Below are positions 54,859 to 63,639 of a stretch of DNA of 64,000 nt, one piece after another. The DNA is from Dipteris shenzhenensis (Eukaryota; Polypodiophyta; Polypodiopsida; Gleicheniales). The notes under the pieces are model-generated. The model did not search any database and was not told where the DNA came from. It saw only the letters and a program-made list of their open reading frames with translations. The stretch lies in NCBI GenBank assembly GCA_047967505.1, contig CM106538.1; one strand, written 5' to 3'. Position numbers and translations under genes: made by a program. Each line of letters begins with the position of its first letter. Position 1 is the stretch's first letter.

Positions 54859-57050
54859 AGTCGTGCTAGTAGGGATTGTAAAAATGTACGCATTTGTTCT
54901 TCCACGTGGCGCAAACCAGATCAGTTGGAGACCAAATATTGCGTGGATGTATGTCTAGGGTAGCCTAAGAGGCATGTGAAGTTTCGTCCCCAACAGGGTT
55001 TAGGGTTTAGGGTTTAGGGTTTAGTCGTGCTAGTAGGGATTGCTTCTATGTGGCGCAAACCAAATCAGTTGGAGACCAAATCTTGCGTGGATGTACGTCT
55101 AGGGTAGCCTAAGAGGCGTGTGAAGTTTCGTCCCCAACAGGGTTTAGGATTTAGGGTTCAGGGTTTAGGGTTTAGGGTTTAGTCGTGCTAGTAGGGATTG
55201 TAAAAATGTATGCATTTATCCTTCCACGTGGCGCATACCAAATCAGTTGGAGACCAAATCTTGCATGGATGTACGTCTAGGGTAGCCTAAGAGCCGTGTG
55301 AAGTTTCATCCCCAACAGATAAGTCCACGTGCATATTTCATTAGTATGTAGGGCATTTTTCATAGGTAGTCGTGCTAGTAGGGATTGTAAAAATGTACGC
55401 AGCTGTCCTTCCACGTGGCGCATACCAAATCAGTTGGGCACCAAATCTTGTGTGGATGTACGTTTACAGTAGCCTAAGAGTCGTGCAAAGTTTAATCTCC
55501 AACAGATAAGTCCACATGCATATTTGGTTAGTACGTGCACCATTTTTTACACGTAGTCGTGCTAGTAGGGATTGTAAAAATGTACGCATTATACCTTCCA
55601 CGTGGCATATACCAAATAAGTTGGAGACCAAATCTTGCGTGGATGTATGTCTAGGGTGGCCTAAGAGGCGTGTGAAGTTTCGTCCCCAACAGATAAGTCC
55701 ACGTGCATATTTCATTAGTTTGTGCGCCATTTTTCATACGTAGTCGTGCTAGTAGGGATTGTAAAAATGTACGCAGCTGTCCTTCCACGTGGCGCATATA
55801 CCAAATCAGTTGGAGACCAAATCTTGCGTGGATGTACGTCCAGGGTAGCCTAAGAGCCGTGTGAAGTTTCATTCCCAACAGATAAGTCCACGTGCATATT
55901 TCATTAGTATGTGTGCCATTTTTCATACGTAGTCGTGCTAGTAGGGATTGTAAAAATGTACGCAGCTGTCCTTCCACGTGGCGCATACCAAATCAGTTGG
56001 GCACCAAATCTTGCATGGATGTACGTCTATGGTAGCCTAAGAGCCGTGCAAAGTTTAATCTCCAACAGATAAGTCCACATGCATATTTGGTTAGTACATG
56101 CGCCATTTTTTACACGTAGTCGTGCTAGTAGGGATTGTAAAAATATACGCATTATACCTTCCACGTGGCGCATACCAAATAAGTTGGAGACTAAATCTTG
56201 CGTGGATGTATGTCTAGGGTGGCCTAAGAGGTGTGTGAAGTTTCGTCCCCAACAGATAAGTCCACGTGCATATTTCATTAGTACGTGCGCCATTTTTCAT
56301 ACGTACTCGTGCTAGTAGGGATTGTAAAAATGTACGCAACTGTCCTTCCACGTGGTGCATACCAAATCAGTTTGAGACCAAATCTTGCGTGGATGTACGT
56401 CTAGGGAGCCTAAGAGCCGTGTGAAGTTTCATCCCCAACAGATAAGTCTACGTGCATATTTCATTAGTATGTGTGCCATTTTTCATACGTAGTCGTGCTA
56501 GTAGGGATTGTAAAAATGTACGCAACTGTCCTTCCACGTGGCGCATACCAAATCAGTTGGGCACCAAATCTTGCGTGGATGTACGTCTATAGTAGCCTAA
56601 GAGCTGTGCAAAGTTTAATCTCCAACAGATAAGTCCACATGCATATTTGGTTAGTACGTGTGCCATTTTTCACACGTAGTCGTGCTAGTAGGGATTGTAA
56701 AAATGTACGCATTATACCTTCCACGTGGCGCATACCAAATAAGTTGGAGACCAAATCTTGCGTGGATGTATGTCTAGGGTGGCCTAAGAGTCGTGCGAAG
56801 TTTCATTCCCAACAGATAAGTCCACACGCGTATTTCATTAGTACATGCGCCATAGCTCATACGTAGTCGTGCTAGTAGGGATTGTAAAAATGTACGCATT
56901 GTACCTTCCACGTGGCGCATACCAAATCAGTTCAGACCAAATCTCACGTGGATGTATGTCTAGGGTGGCCTAAGAGTCGTGCGAAGTTTCATCCCCAACA
57001 AGTAAGTCCACATGTGTATTTCGTTAGTACGTGCACGAATTTTCTTAGTC
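54859..57050. repeat. Satellite of 12 monomers (~187 bp) with a three-monomer higher-order pattern
   Basis: AGTCGTGCTAGTAGGGATTG opens monomers at 54859, 55023, 55181, 55368, 55555, 55742, 55931, 56118, 56305 (ACTCGTG), 56491, 56678 and 56865. From 55181 on, types repeat as A-B-C: A (GAGACC, GTGTGAAGTTTCAT), B (GGGCACC, GCAAAGTTTAATCTCC, TTTGGTTAGTA) and C (CGCATTATACC, AATAAGTTGGAGAC, GGGTGGCC), giving a period of about 562 bp and three cycles. The first two monomers are shorter because their last part is replaced by GGTTTAGGG-type telomere words. Each monomer holds CCACGTGG or a close variant. Minus frames across it are artefacts. Confidence 0.95.
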
Positions 57051-57370
57051 ACGTTTTTAAAATGTCCTAAAGCACAAAACAAATTACAACATTACTACTA
57101 ATAAACAATTTTTTGTTTTACAAACACAACAAATCCCATTGAGAAGACATCGAACATCATGTAAAAAATAGAATCTAATACAATGATGTGTATGAACGTG
57201 TATACAGCCATCATAGTGGAATATAAAATATGAGTCCATGAAAATTACAATGGTACGGTCACACAGTGAGCCTATACATATCCAATACAAAAAAGTGTAA
57301 TCAACTAGTGATACCCAATAATAATCAATCTGATCAACTGATGATCCCAAAAAATATGATATGTAATGTG

Positions 57371-60302
57371 CTACTCCTCAGGATCAGCTCTCATGCCAAT
57401 AGTTGCAAGTATGCTCTCGTGATCCGCCACTGCAAGGCGCCATCGTGGAGTGGACGTCGCCTTGCGAGTGCGAACATGACTCAAAGTAATCGTGATCCCA
57501 ACAACAAGATGAGAATACATGTATGGCTCCTGATCCGCCATGTACTCCTGGAACTCAATATAGCGACCACGCCTCTGTATCTGCTGAAAATAGTGGCCAC
57601 CTACGATCATGCTATGAGCATTGAAGTGCATCCCATGCCCATCCACTGTATCCTCATTCAGCACACTCTTCAGCATAGAGCATCGCAACAAGTAATAATC
57701 CACACCCTCCTCATTGCCCTTTGAAGCAATAACCGTGAAGATATCACCAATACTACGCAAAATATATGTAAGCTGGTCATAATCTCTAGAGGAACTGAAT
57801 CCCGCATCCTGATCATCATGTACCTCCTCCCAAGGCTGGAAGGGAGAAAGCACTCGCCGTACCCATGGATCAGCCCATGGTATCCTGGAGCACCCTCCCC
57901 AATCATCATCAATGCATGCAGAGCAAAAACATGCAAACCGTTGAGAAAAGATCGTGGGGTGAGACTCACCTACGCTCCTGATGGAATGGAAATCAAGAGT
58001 GCCAGGCACAGAACGACAATCAAAAGGCCTAGAACGATCAAGACTCCCAATGTCTACGCACCAAAAATACCGGCTCACCACCCTATCGTCACGCGACTGA
58101 AACGAGGAGGTAGCACTAGTGGATAAGTGCTGGCTGCACCCCCGCACCACATCATGTGCATCCTTGAAGCGATCGGCACTGTGACGCAACTGGTATCGAC
58201 ACAAAGCACGCTTCACGCAAGCACCTGCACCATCGTGCTCTCCCTTACCGTGCCCTGTCTCGAAGTAGCTCCATGTAATCGGAATGCCTGTCTCACAGTG
58301 CCATCTGTAGAACCAATAAAACTGTCTAGCGGATTTGAACTGACCACCGCAACCGTCCGACCAGATCCAGCACCGCTGCCATGTGACACCATGATCCCTC
58401 AAGAAACTATCATGCAAAGTGAAGCAATGTTGCACAAAATGGGCATCATGCGATCGATCATCACTAATGTAGAAGTGATACTCTCGCACAATGACACGTG
58501 AGTCCATGATGCTATCAATGCCATCCACATGAGCCTGTGCATGACGATAGCTAATGTGCACAAATATAGCAACCTGCAATATGGCATTGAAAAAAAATAT
58601 GACTATTAAAATAATTCAATATAATGAGGCGGGGAAAAAATCAATATACTCAATCACACGTCACCTGTTCGGAGAAATAATACTCTGATTGGATCTCATG
58701 CTGTGGTGCAAAGGTGTAATTCTCCGCAAAGTCCACCACTGAGACAACCACCCCTGTAGGAAATGTCCTCAAACATGCACGAAACTGACGATCCTCCCAT
58801 TTCGCAGTGTGCGAGTGGCGTATGTAGCGGTACAGCTTCCCTCGAAAACTGTCAATGAATACAACACGTGGTGTCTCCTTCCCCACAAGCTGCAACCTCC
58901 TCGACTGTGCACCACCATCTAATGTCAAGGTACAGTACTCATACTGCTGCCAACGAACCATCTGCACATCACAAGTATCTAGTGCAACTCGTGGCACTCT
59001 AGCAAAGTCACCACACAAAGTACACGTGCCTTCCACACAATCAAGGGAGTGGAATAAAGCATCACCATCTCATGTACACAATATGGAATGAATGAAGTCG
59101 CGAGGGCTAGTAGGAACCACTCCCCTATGACCATTAAGGGAACGGAATACGTCATACATCAATCCAAAATCCACATGGTAGCGACAACAGCATGTGTCAC
59201 GCTCCTGAGAGCATCGCACAAACCATGGCCTGCATCACTCAAATGACCTCTGCCCAATCTTGAACTCCGGGTGTGCCTCTATAAACTGAGTGTACAACTC
59301 AGTCTGGGTACACTCCAAAAAACATGCACCATGCTCAATGTACACACCGCGTGACACCCTCTTCTGCAATGCCTTCTTGAACACCGGGGATGCTCTGCAA
59401 TGCTCCTCCCAAAACTGTTGTATGAAGGACCTAGTGGAATCATCCAACAATCGATCGCTGCGAGGTGCACGACCACTCGAAGCCCAAAGAGCATCAGTCT
59501 CACTATCCTCTAGACTCTGCCTCCTAATGATGCCTGCTCGCAATGTGCGCGGTGCAATCCGAAGAAGATGTGAAGCGGTACGCACATGGCCTATCATATG
59601 AGGTCTACTAATGGCAGCCACAATAGCACGACGTGCTGCCAAGGCATCACTGGAGTTCCTATGCTTAATAGAAGCATAGGAACGTCGAACACCGCTAAGG
59701 ACCTCGCTAGATACAACCCTATCTCTACGTGCACCAAGACCAGCAAGCCTCCTACACTCTACCAAGTCAGGGTGATCAATCAGGGACGTGAGAAGAGAAG
59801 ACTACGAAGCTGGCGTGAGGTCACAAAAAAAAGACTGCACAATCTTGCTAGTACGACGACGGATAGTGGACTTCGGCAAGTCACGTCGTGAAGCAACACT
59901 GCTGCTGCAAGGTGGGGCAAGGGGATCAATGGGAGACGGTAGGGTGGACGAGGGAAGGGAGGCGCCAAGCGGAGCGGGGGGAGGGGGAGGGGGAGGGGGA
60001 GGGGGGAGGGTGGAGGGGGAAGAGGTAGAGGTGGAGGCCAAAATGTAGGTGGCTAGGGGAAGGGCGGAGGCTAGAGGTAGGGGAGCGGATGAGGATGGGG
60101 GGACAATGGAGGTGGGGGTGGGGGTGGAGGTGGAATGTAGAGGTAGAGCTGGAGGTGGATCAGTGGTGGCAACGCGAGCTCGAGCTCTAGAGGCTCTCTT
60201 GCGCTCACGAGCCTTCCGCTTGCGCTCCTCGTCAATGAGATTTGGGGGGGGGTTCCTACATCTTTCACGTCTACTAGCTCTAGTAGGGCTTTGAGAACCC
60301 AT
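57371..60302 (-). pseudogene. Transposase-like gene with DDE-type motifs, three in-frame stops
   Basis: ATG at 60302 (GAGAATGGG) opens a frame of 546 codons to 58665; a 91-bp intron follows, then 401 codons to the stop near 57371. Residues 1-60 are basic, 60-150 Pro/Ser-rich with a poly-Pro run. Cys-rich parts include CRPWFVRC, DTCCCRYHVDF (357-380) and CTLCGDF (427-433). Candidate catalytic residues: D524 (VVDFAENYTF), D619 (WIWSDGCGGQFKS), E658 or D660 (GHGKGEHDGAG), i.e. D-x94-D-x38-E. The same motif series occurs, as I recall, in uncharacterised animal and protist proteins (DFAENY, FSDGA.SQYKN, SHGKGP.DG.GG..KR) that look transposon-borne. Stops: TAG at codon 167, TGA at 356, TGA at 411. 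All other codons are open, so decay is slight, or some stops may be skipped by unseen introns. 57051-57370 shows no further gene. Confidence 0.8.
58574..58664 (-). other. Intron of the transposase-like gene
   Basis: On the minus strand CGAACAG-GTGACG is the donor and ATATTGCAG-GTTGCT the acceptor. The 91-bp stretch is AT-rich with stops in frame. Joining the flanks keeps phase 0 and yields FSEQVAIFVHISY, which reads on smoothly between the DFAEN and SDGCGGQ parts. Confidence 0.8.
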
Positions 60303-60389
60303 TCTCAATGAAAGTAGGATGGAAGGTGTGACAAAGTGATGAGGAGGCAAGAATGGCTAAGAATGGGTGAAATGAACCAAAACGTGGTG

Positions 60390-60397
60390 TCTTATAG
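60390..60397 (-). promoter_or_regulatory. TATA-like site upstream of the transposase-like gene
   Basis: The minus strand reads CTCTCTATAAGACACC, about 90 bp before the ATG. The right palindrome array lies a further 140-330 bp upstream, mirroring the arrangement at the left promoter. Confidence 0.5.
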
Positions 60398-60460
60398 AGA
60401 GCCTCAACTCATCCACTAGATTGCTCTTAGATTGCTCTTCATTATTATTGGTGGAGAGGT

Positions 60461-60526
60461 GCTAAGATTGAAACTAATTGGCTAAGTTTTGGTGCTAAGA
60501 TTGATACTAATTGGCTAAGTTTTGTA
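60461..60526. repeat. 33-bp tandem duplication in the promoter region
   Basis: GCTAAGATTGA(A/T)ACTAATTGG with GCTAAGTTTTG following occurs at 60461 and 60494. Confidence 0.85.
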
Positions 60527-60534
60527 CCTTCAAA

Positions 60535-60724
60535 TACCTCGATCGAGGTCTGCTATGCCCAGAGCCCCGATAATATACCTCGATCAGACCTTATACCTCG
60601 ATCGAGGTATTCAGTGCATTACGCATGTATGAACCTCGATCGAGGTATCCCTAGGTGTCCTCGGTCATATACCTCGATGGAGGTATTGTATGCCTCACCC
60701 AGGTCATATACCTCGATCGAGGTA
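60535..60724. repeat. Right array of the palindrome TACCTCGATCGAGGTA
   Basis: Perfect copies lie at 60594-60609 and 60709-60724. Near-perfect ones lie at 60535 (last base C), 60576 (broken half), 60632 (first base A) and 60670 (CTCGATGGAGG). They stand upstream of the minus-strand transposase-like gene, as the left array stands upstream of the plus-strand promoter. Distance to the right end of the element is about 1.3 kb, against under 0.8 kb on the left. Confidence 0.95.
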
Positions 60725-60740
60725 TTGTATGCCTCGCACA

Positions 60741-61110
60741 TCGTCATGTGTATATATCTGGCTGATGTGGCACCATGCATGGTCATGATGTGGTAATATA
60801 GTCTCTTCCTGCATGGTCATGATGTGGTAATATAGTCCCTTCCATGACATTGAAAGGTGATGTGGCGTGATGAGTTGGCATTCATGAGGTGGTAGATTGA
60901 CATGGCAAATTGAGGTGGAGGGATTGGTGACGTGGCAAGGTTGAGGAGGTATGCCAAGGTGGCATTGTGTGATCACATGGCTCATGATGTGGAATGATGA
61001 GGTGGCACATGTGGCAGCACGTGTGGCAATGTAAGGTGACATGGCAAGGAGTGATGTCACATCTCCTTGATGAGATGGCACCACGTGGTCTAACAACGTG
61101 GCATGGTTTT
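60741..61110 (-). repeat. Array of GATGTGGCA / GACGTGGCA words
   Basis: About a dozen variants of TGATGTGGC, TGACGTGGCA, CACGTGTGGCA and ACGTGGCATGG within 370 bp, several with ABRE-like ACGTGGC or CACGTG cores. TGCATGGTCATGATGTGGTA also occurs twice (near 60775 and 60811). In reverse complement the words equal those of the array at 12014-12312. Confidence 0.75.
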
Positions 61111-61191
61111 GATGACTCAGCCTTCCACATGGGCAGCATGCAGACTCCAAAGGCTTGCCACTAGGGTCGGTGATGCTCTTAGCCTACCTCA

Positions 61192-61235
61192 CCAAGCCTA
61201 ATACCAAGCCTACCTTGTCTTGGTATTAGGCTTGG
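61192..61235. repeat. Perfect hairpin, 17-bp arms, 10-nt loop
   Basis: CCAAGCCTAATACCAAG (61192-61208) is followed after ten bases by its exact reverse complement (61219-61235). It might be a cruciform, a small-RNA source or simply a local inverted duplication. Confidence 0.9.
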
Positions 61236-61998
61236 GTGGCCCTTTTTCCCCCACAAAAGGGAGATTTAACTGTTGGAGGCCATATCGTATGTTTCCCTTA
61301 CTCAAATTTAACCAAAATTTTTTCCTCTTATTCATCATGTAGAGGACTAAAAATATTGACATTTTTGAAATGTTTGGTTATGTTTGAGAATTACTAGATT
61401 TATTTTTAATATTCTTTGTTGATCCTCCAAGGAGTAAAAGTAAAAATTAAACTTCAATCTTCCTAAATCCAACCGTTGGATTTGGGATTTGATGATTCAA
61501 CCACACACCCTTATGTGCCTACTAACCTTCCACCGAATTGGATTTGCTTAATTATTCAAAATACTAAAAAAATGTGGTGTGCTACTAAAATGCATGTATT
61601 TTATGACTTTATTTATTATAAATAATTATTTATAATTAGATAAATCATTCAAAAAATTACCAATAAATCAAATTAAGCTCTACATAATGCAAAGAGACCA
61701 CTTACAAAGTTTCAATAACATTTAATCTAAAATGAGTGAGAAATTTAGAATTTAATATGACACTCTCTGTTCGTGACAAACGTGTGACCACCCTGGAACC
61801 ATGCCGTGTGACACAAAGAAATTTTTTGTGTGTGCATTGAATTTTCGATCAGACTATACGATTGTGTGCACAATAGCAAGTGTGATGTTGTGTCAGAAGG
61901 CTTCAAAGACTAGATCCATAGGGAAGTAGGTGAGATTTGCATTTTTGTGTGCTAAAAAGCTTGTTTTTCCACCTCCTAAGGATTGGGGAGTGAACAAA
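61236..61998. other. AT-rich right subterminal region of the transposon
   Basis: No gene is seen. The stretch leads to the right inverted end. The last part (61740-61990) is less AT-rich and has several GTGTG words. Confidence 0.5.
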
Positions 61999-62022
61999 AA
62001 GTGGACACCCTTAGCTTGCTAC
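61999..62022 (-). repeat. Right terminal inverted repeat, perfect core
   Basis: Exact reverse complement of 51737-51760. Fourteen more bases, ending CATATGTTTC, separate it from the direct repeat; on the left sixteen bases do. Confidence 0.9.
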
Positions 62023-62036
62023 TTCCCATATGTTTC

Positions 62037-62047
62037 TTGCAAATGAA
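62037..62047. repeat. Target-site duplication of the large insertion, right copy
   Basis: TTGCAAATGAA, identical to 51710-51720. It codes LANE in the frame that continues as EMKNTDTVYLD. Confidence 0.85.
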
Positions 62048-62644
62048 GAAATGAAAAATACAGATACAGTGTACCTAGACATGGATTGCAATCGAAAAGA
62101 GGAATTTAACTATCAAGTCGACCAAGCAAAACCAGATCCTTGGTATATTGATAGCGGTGCATCATCTCACATGACAAATCATCAGGAATGGTTCATAGAG
62201 ATGAAACCATTATAATTTCAGAAGAATGTCATCTACACAGCTGATAATACACCAAATCCAGTTCAAGGGACAAGCATTATCCCTATGAACAATTTCAAAG
62301 GTACAAAAGGATTGGTGAAAGATGTACTCTACGTTCTGAAGCCCAACAAGAACCTTTTGTCAATAGGTCAAATGACGGAACACAACTACAGAGTCATCTT
62401 CGATGGAGATGAATGCACTATCAGAGATAAATCTAGAAAATTTCAACTAGTAGGAAAAGGTATCAAGGAAGGACGCTTGTACATAATGCTAGCTATAGTA
62501 CCAGACTTGCATGCCATGTCAGCTCAACCACAACTGATGCCACTATTTGTAGAATGGCACAAGAGATATGGTCATGTTAATTTCAAGTACTTGTTAGATC
62601 TCAAGAATCACAATAGATCACAATATGGTAATCAGGATTCCTAA
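62048..62644 (+). pseudogene. Copia protease and GAG-pre-integrase region
   Basis: The plus frame reads PDPWYIDSGASSHMTNHQEW (62135-62190), the copia protease active-site block with D-S-G, and one TAA at 62213-62215. It continues with DVLYVLKPNKNLLSIGQMTE and the GAG-pre-integrase motif EWHKRYGHVNFKYLLDL (about 62548-62600). The frame is open again to 62644. Confidence 0.9.
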
Positions 62645-63450
62645 GCTATAGTTTCTTGAAAAAGTTTGCAAAGCATGTTGCTTCGGAAAACAAAAGCGAA
62701 CAAACTTTGGTAGAAACACCTCTCGAGCAAGAGGTATTCTTGATTTGATACACACAGATGTATAGGGTTATGCCCAGACCCGCAGCATCAATGGTTCACT
62801 TTACTAGACTTTCATGGATGACTATAGCAGATATTGTTGGGTCTACTTTCTGAAAGAGAAGTATAAAGTCTTTTCCAAATTTCAAGAATTCAAAGCCATG
62901 GTAGAAACTTAGACAGGCACAAAGATTAAAGTCATGAGATTGGATAGAGGAGGTGAATACATGTCTTCAGCATTCATGAAATTTTGCAGAAGTCACGGCA
63001 TTAGAAGACAATTCACTTGTGCAGATACTCCTCAACAGGATGCAAGAGCTGAAAGGAAGATGTTACTTTAGCAGACAGTGCCAGAGCAATGCTTAGTGAG
63101 AAGCATCTTCCGAATCAGTCTTGGCTAGAAGCAATAGCCACAACAAACTACTTGCTTAATAGGTGAGCCGATACAGAGGGTATGACACCTTATGAAGCAT
63201 TCACTGGACATAAGCCACACATTGGGCATCTCCGCATATTTGGTTGCATAGCATATGCCCACATACATGGTGATCATTGCAAGAAATTGGATGCGAAGTC
63301 ATGCAAATGCATCATGGTTGGGTACAGTGAAGAAAGCAAAGCATACAAGTTGTTTGATCCCCATCAACCGAAAGGTCATTATCTCTAGAGATGTAATCTT
63401 TGATGAGGAATCAGAATGGAAAACCTCAAATACATAGGAGATAGAAGCAT
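62645..63450 (+). pseudogene. Copia integrase, fragmented
   Basis: Successive pieces in different plus frames read [71 protein letters not shown] with ERK, SWLEAIATTNYLLNR, then MTPYEAFTGHKPHIGHLRIF and IMVGYSEESKAYKLFDP. These are the copia integrase core motifs, including residues equivalent to the D, D and E triad, broken by at least three indels and several stops. Confidence 0.85.
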
Positions 63451-63639
63451 CGACTTCAAAGTCATCTATAGAAAAGGTTGATGAAGAAGAGTTAGAATTG
63501 CCAGAAACACCCCAAGCAGAGCCACAGCAGCTCAGATGGTCTACTAGGGAATGCAGACCACCAGCCAGATTGACATGTGCTCAGAAAGGTAAAGTAATAT
63601 AGGTTGAAACCACCAACTATGCTCTTATGACTACCATCA

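Larger units (their letters stand above)
51721..62036. mobile_element. 10.3-kb DNA transposon, candidate new type, nested in copia
   Basis: The borders are set by an 11-bp direct repeat. Just inside, both ends carry the same inverted sequence (24 bp perfect at 51737-51760 and 61999-62022, with ATATGGG shared further out). Removing the insert plus one direct-repeat copy rejoins the copia frame at FANE/EMK. Cargo, left to right: palindrome array, telo-box and TATA, a possible first exon, AT-rich tandem repeats, a satellite, a minus-strand gene with DDE-like motifs, TATA-like site, second palindrome array, ACGTGGC array, hairpin and an AT-rich end. The terminal repeats are short for a Mutator element and the protein is not MURA-like, so I leave the superfamily open. 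Confidence 0.85.

Noticed and set aside
54995-55182. Chromosome end
   Set aside because: The TTTAGGG-type runs are a few units long, lie within satellite monomers and are followed by many kilobases of other sequence; the same holds for 49453-49473.
55464-56315. Repeated minus- and plus-strand frames of 75-111 codons
   Set aside because: They follow the 187-bp satellite; monomer length is not a multiple of three and the frames drift between monomers.
51737-62022. A 4-bp AGCT duplication with shorter inverted ends
   Set aside because: AGCT is palindromic, and the inverted identity continues outward beyond it (GTAGCAAGCT on both sides), so it is part of the inverted end. The 11-bp repeat further out also restores the copia frame.
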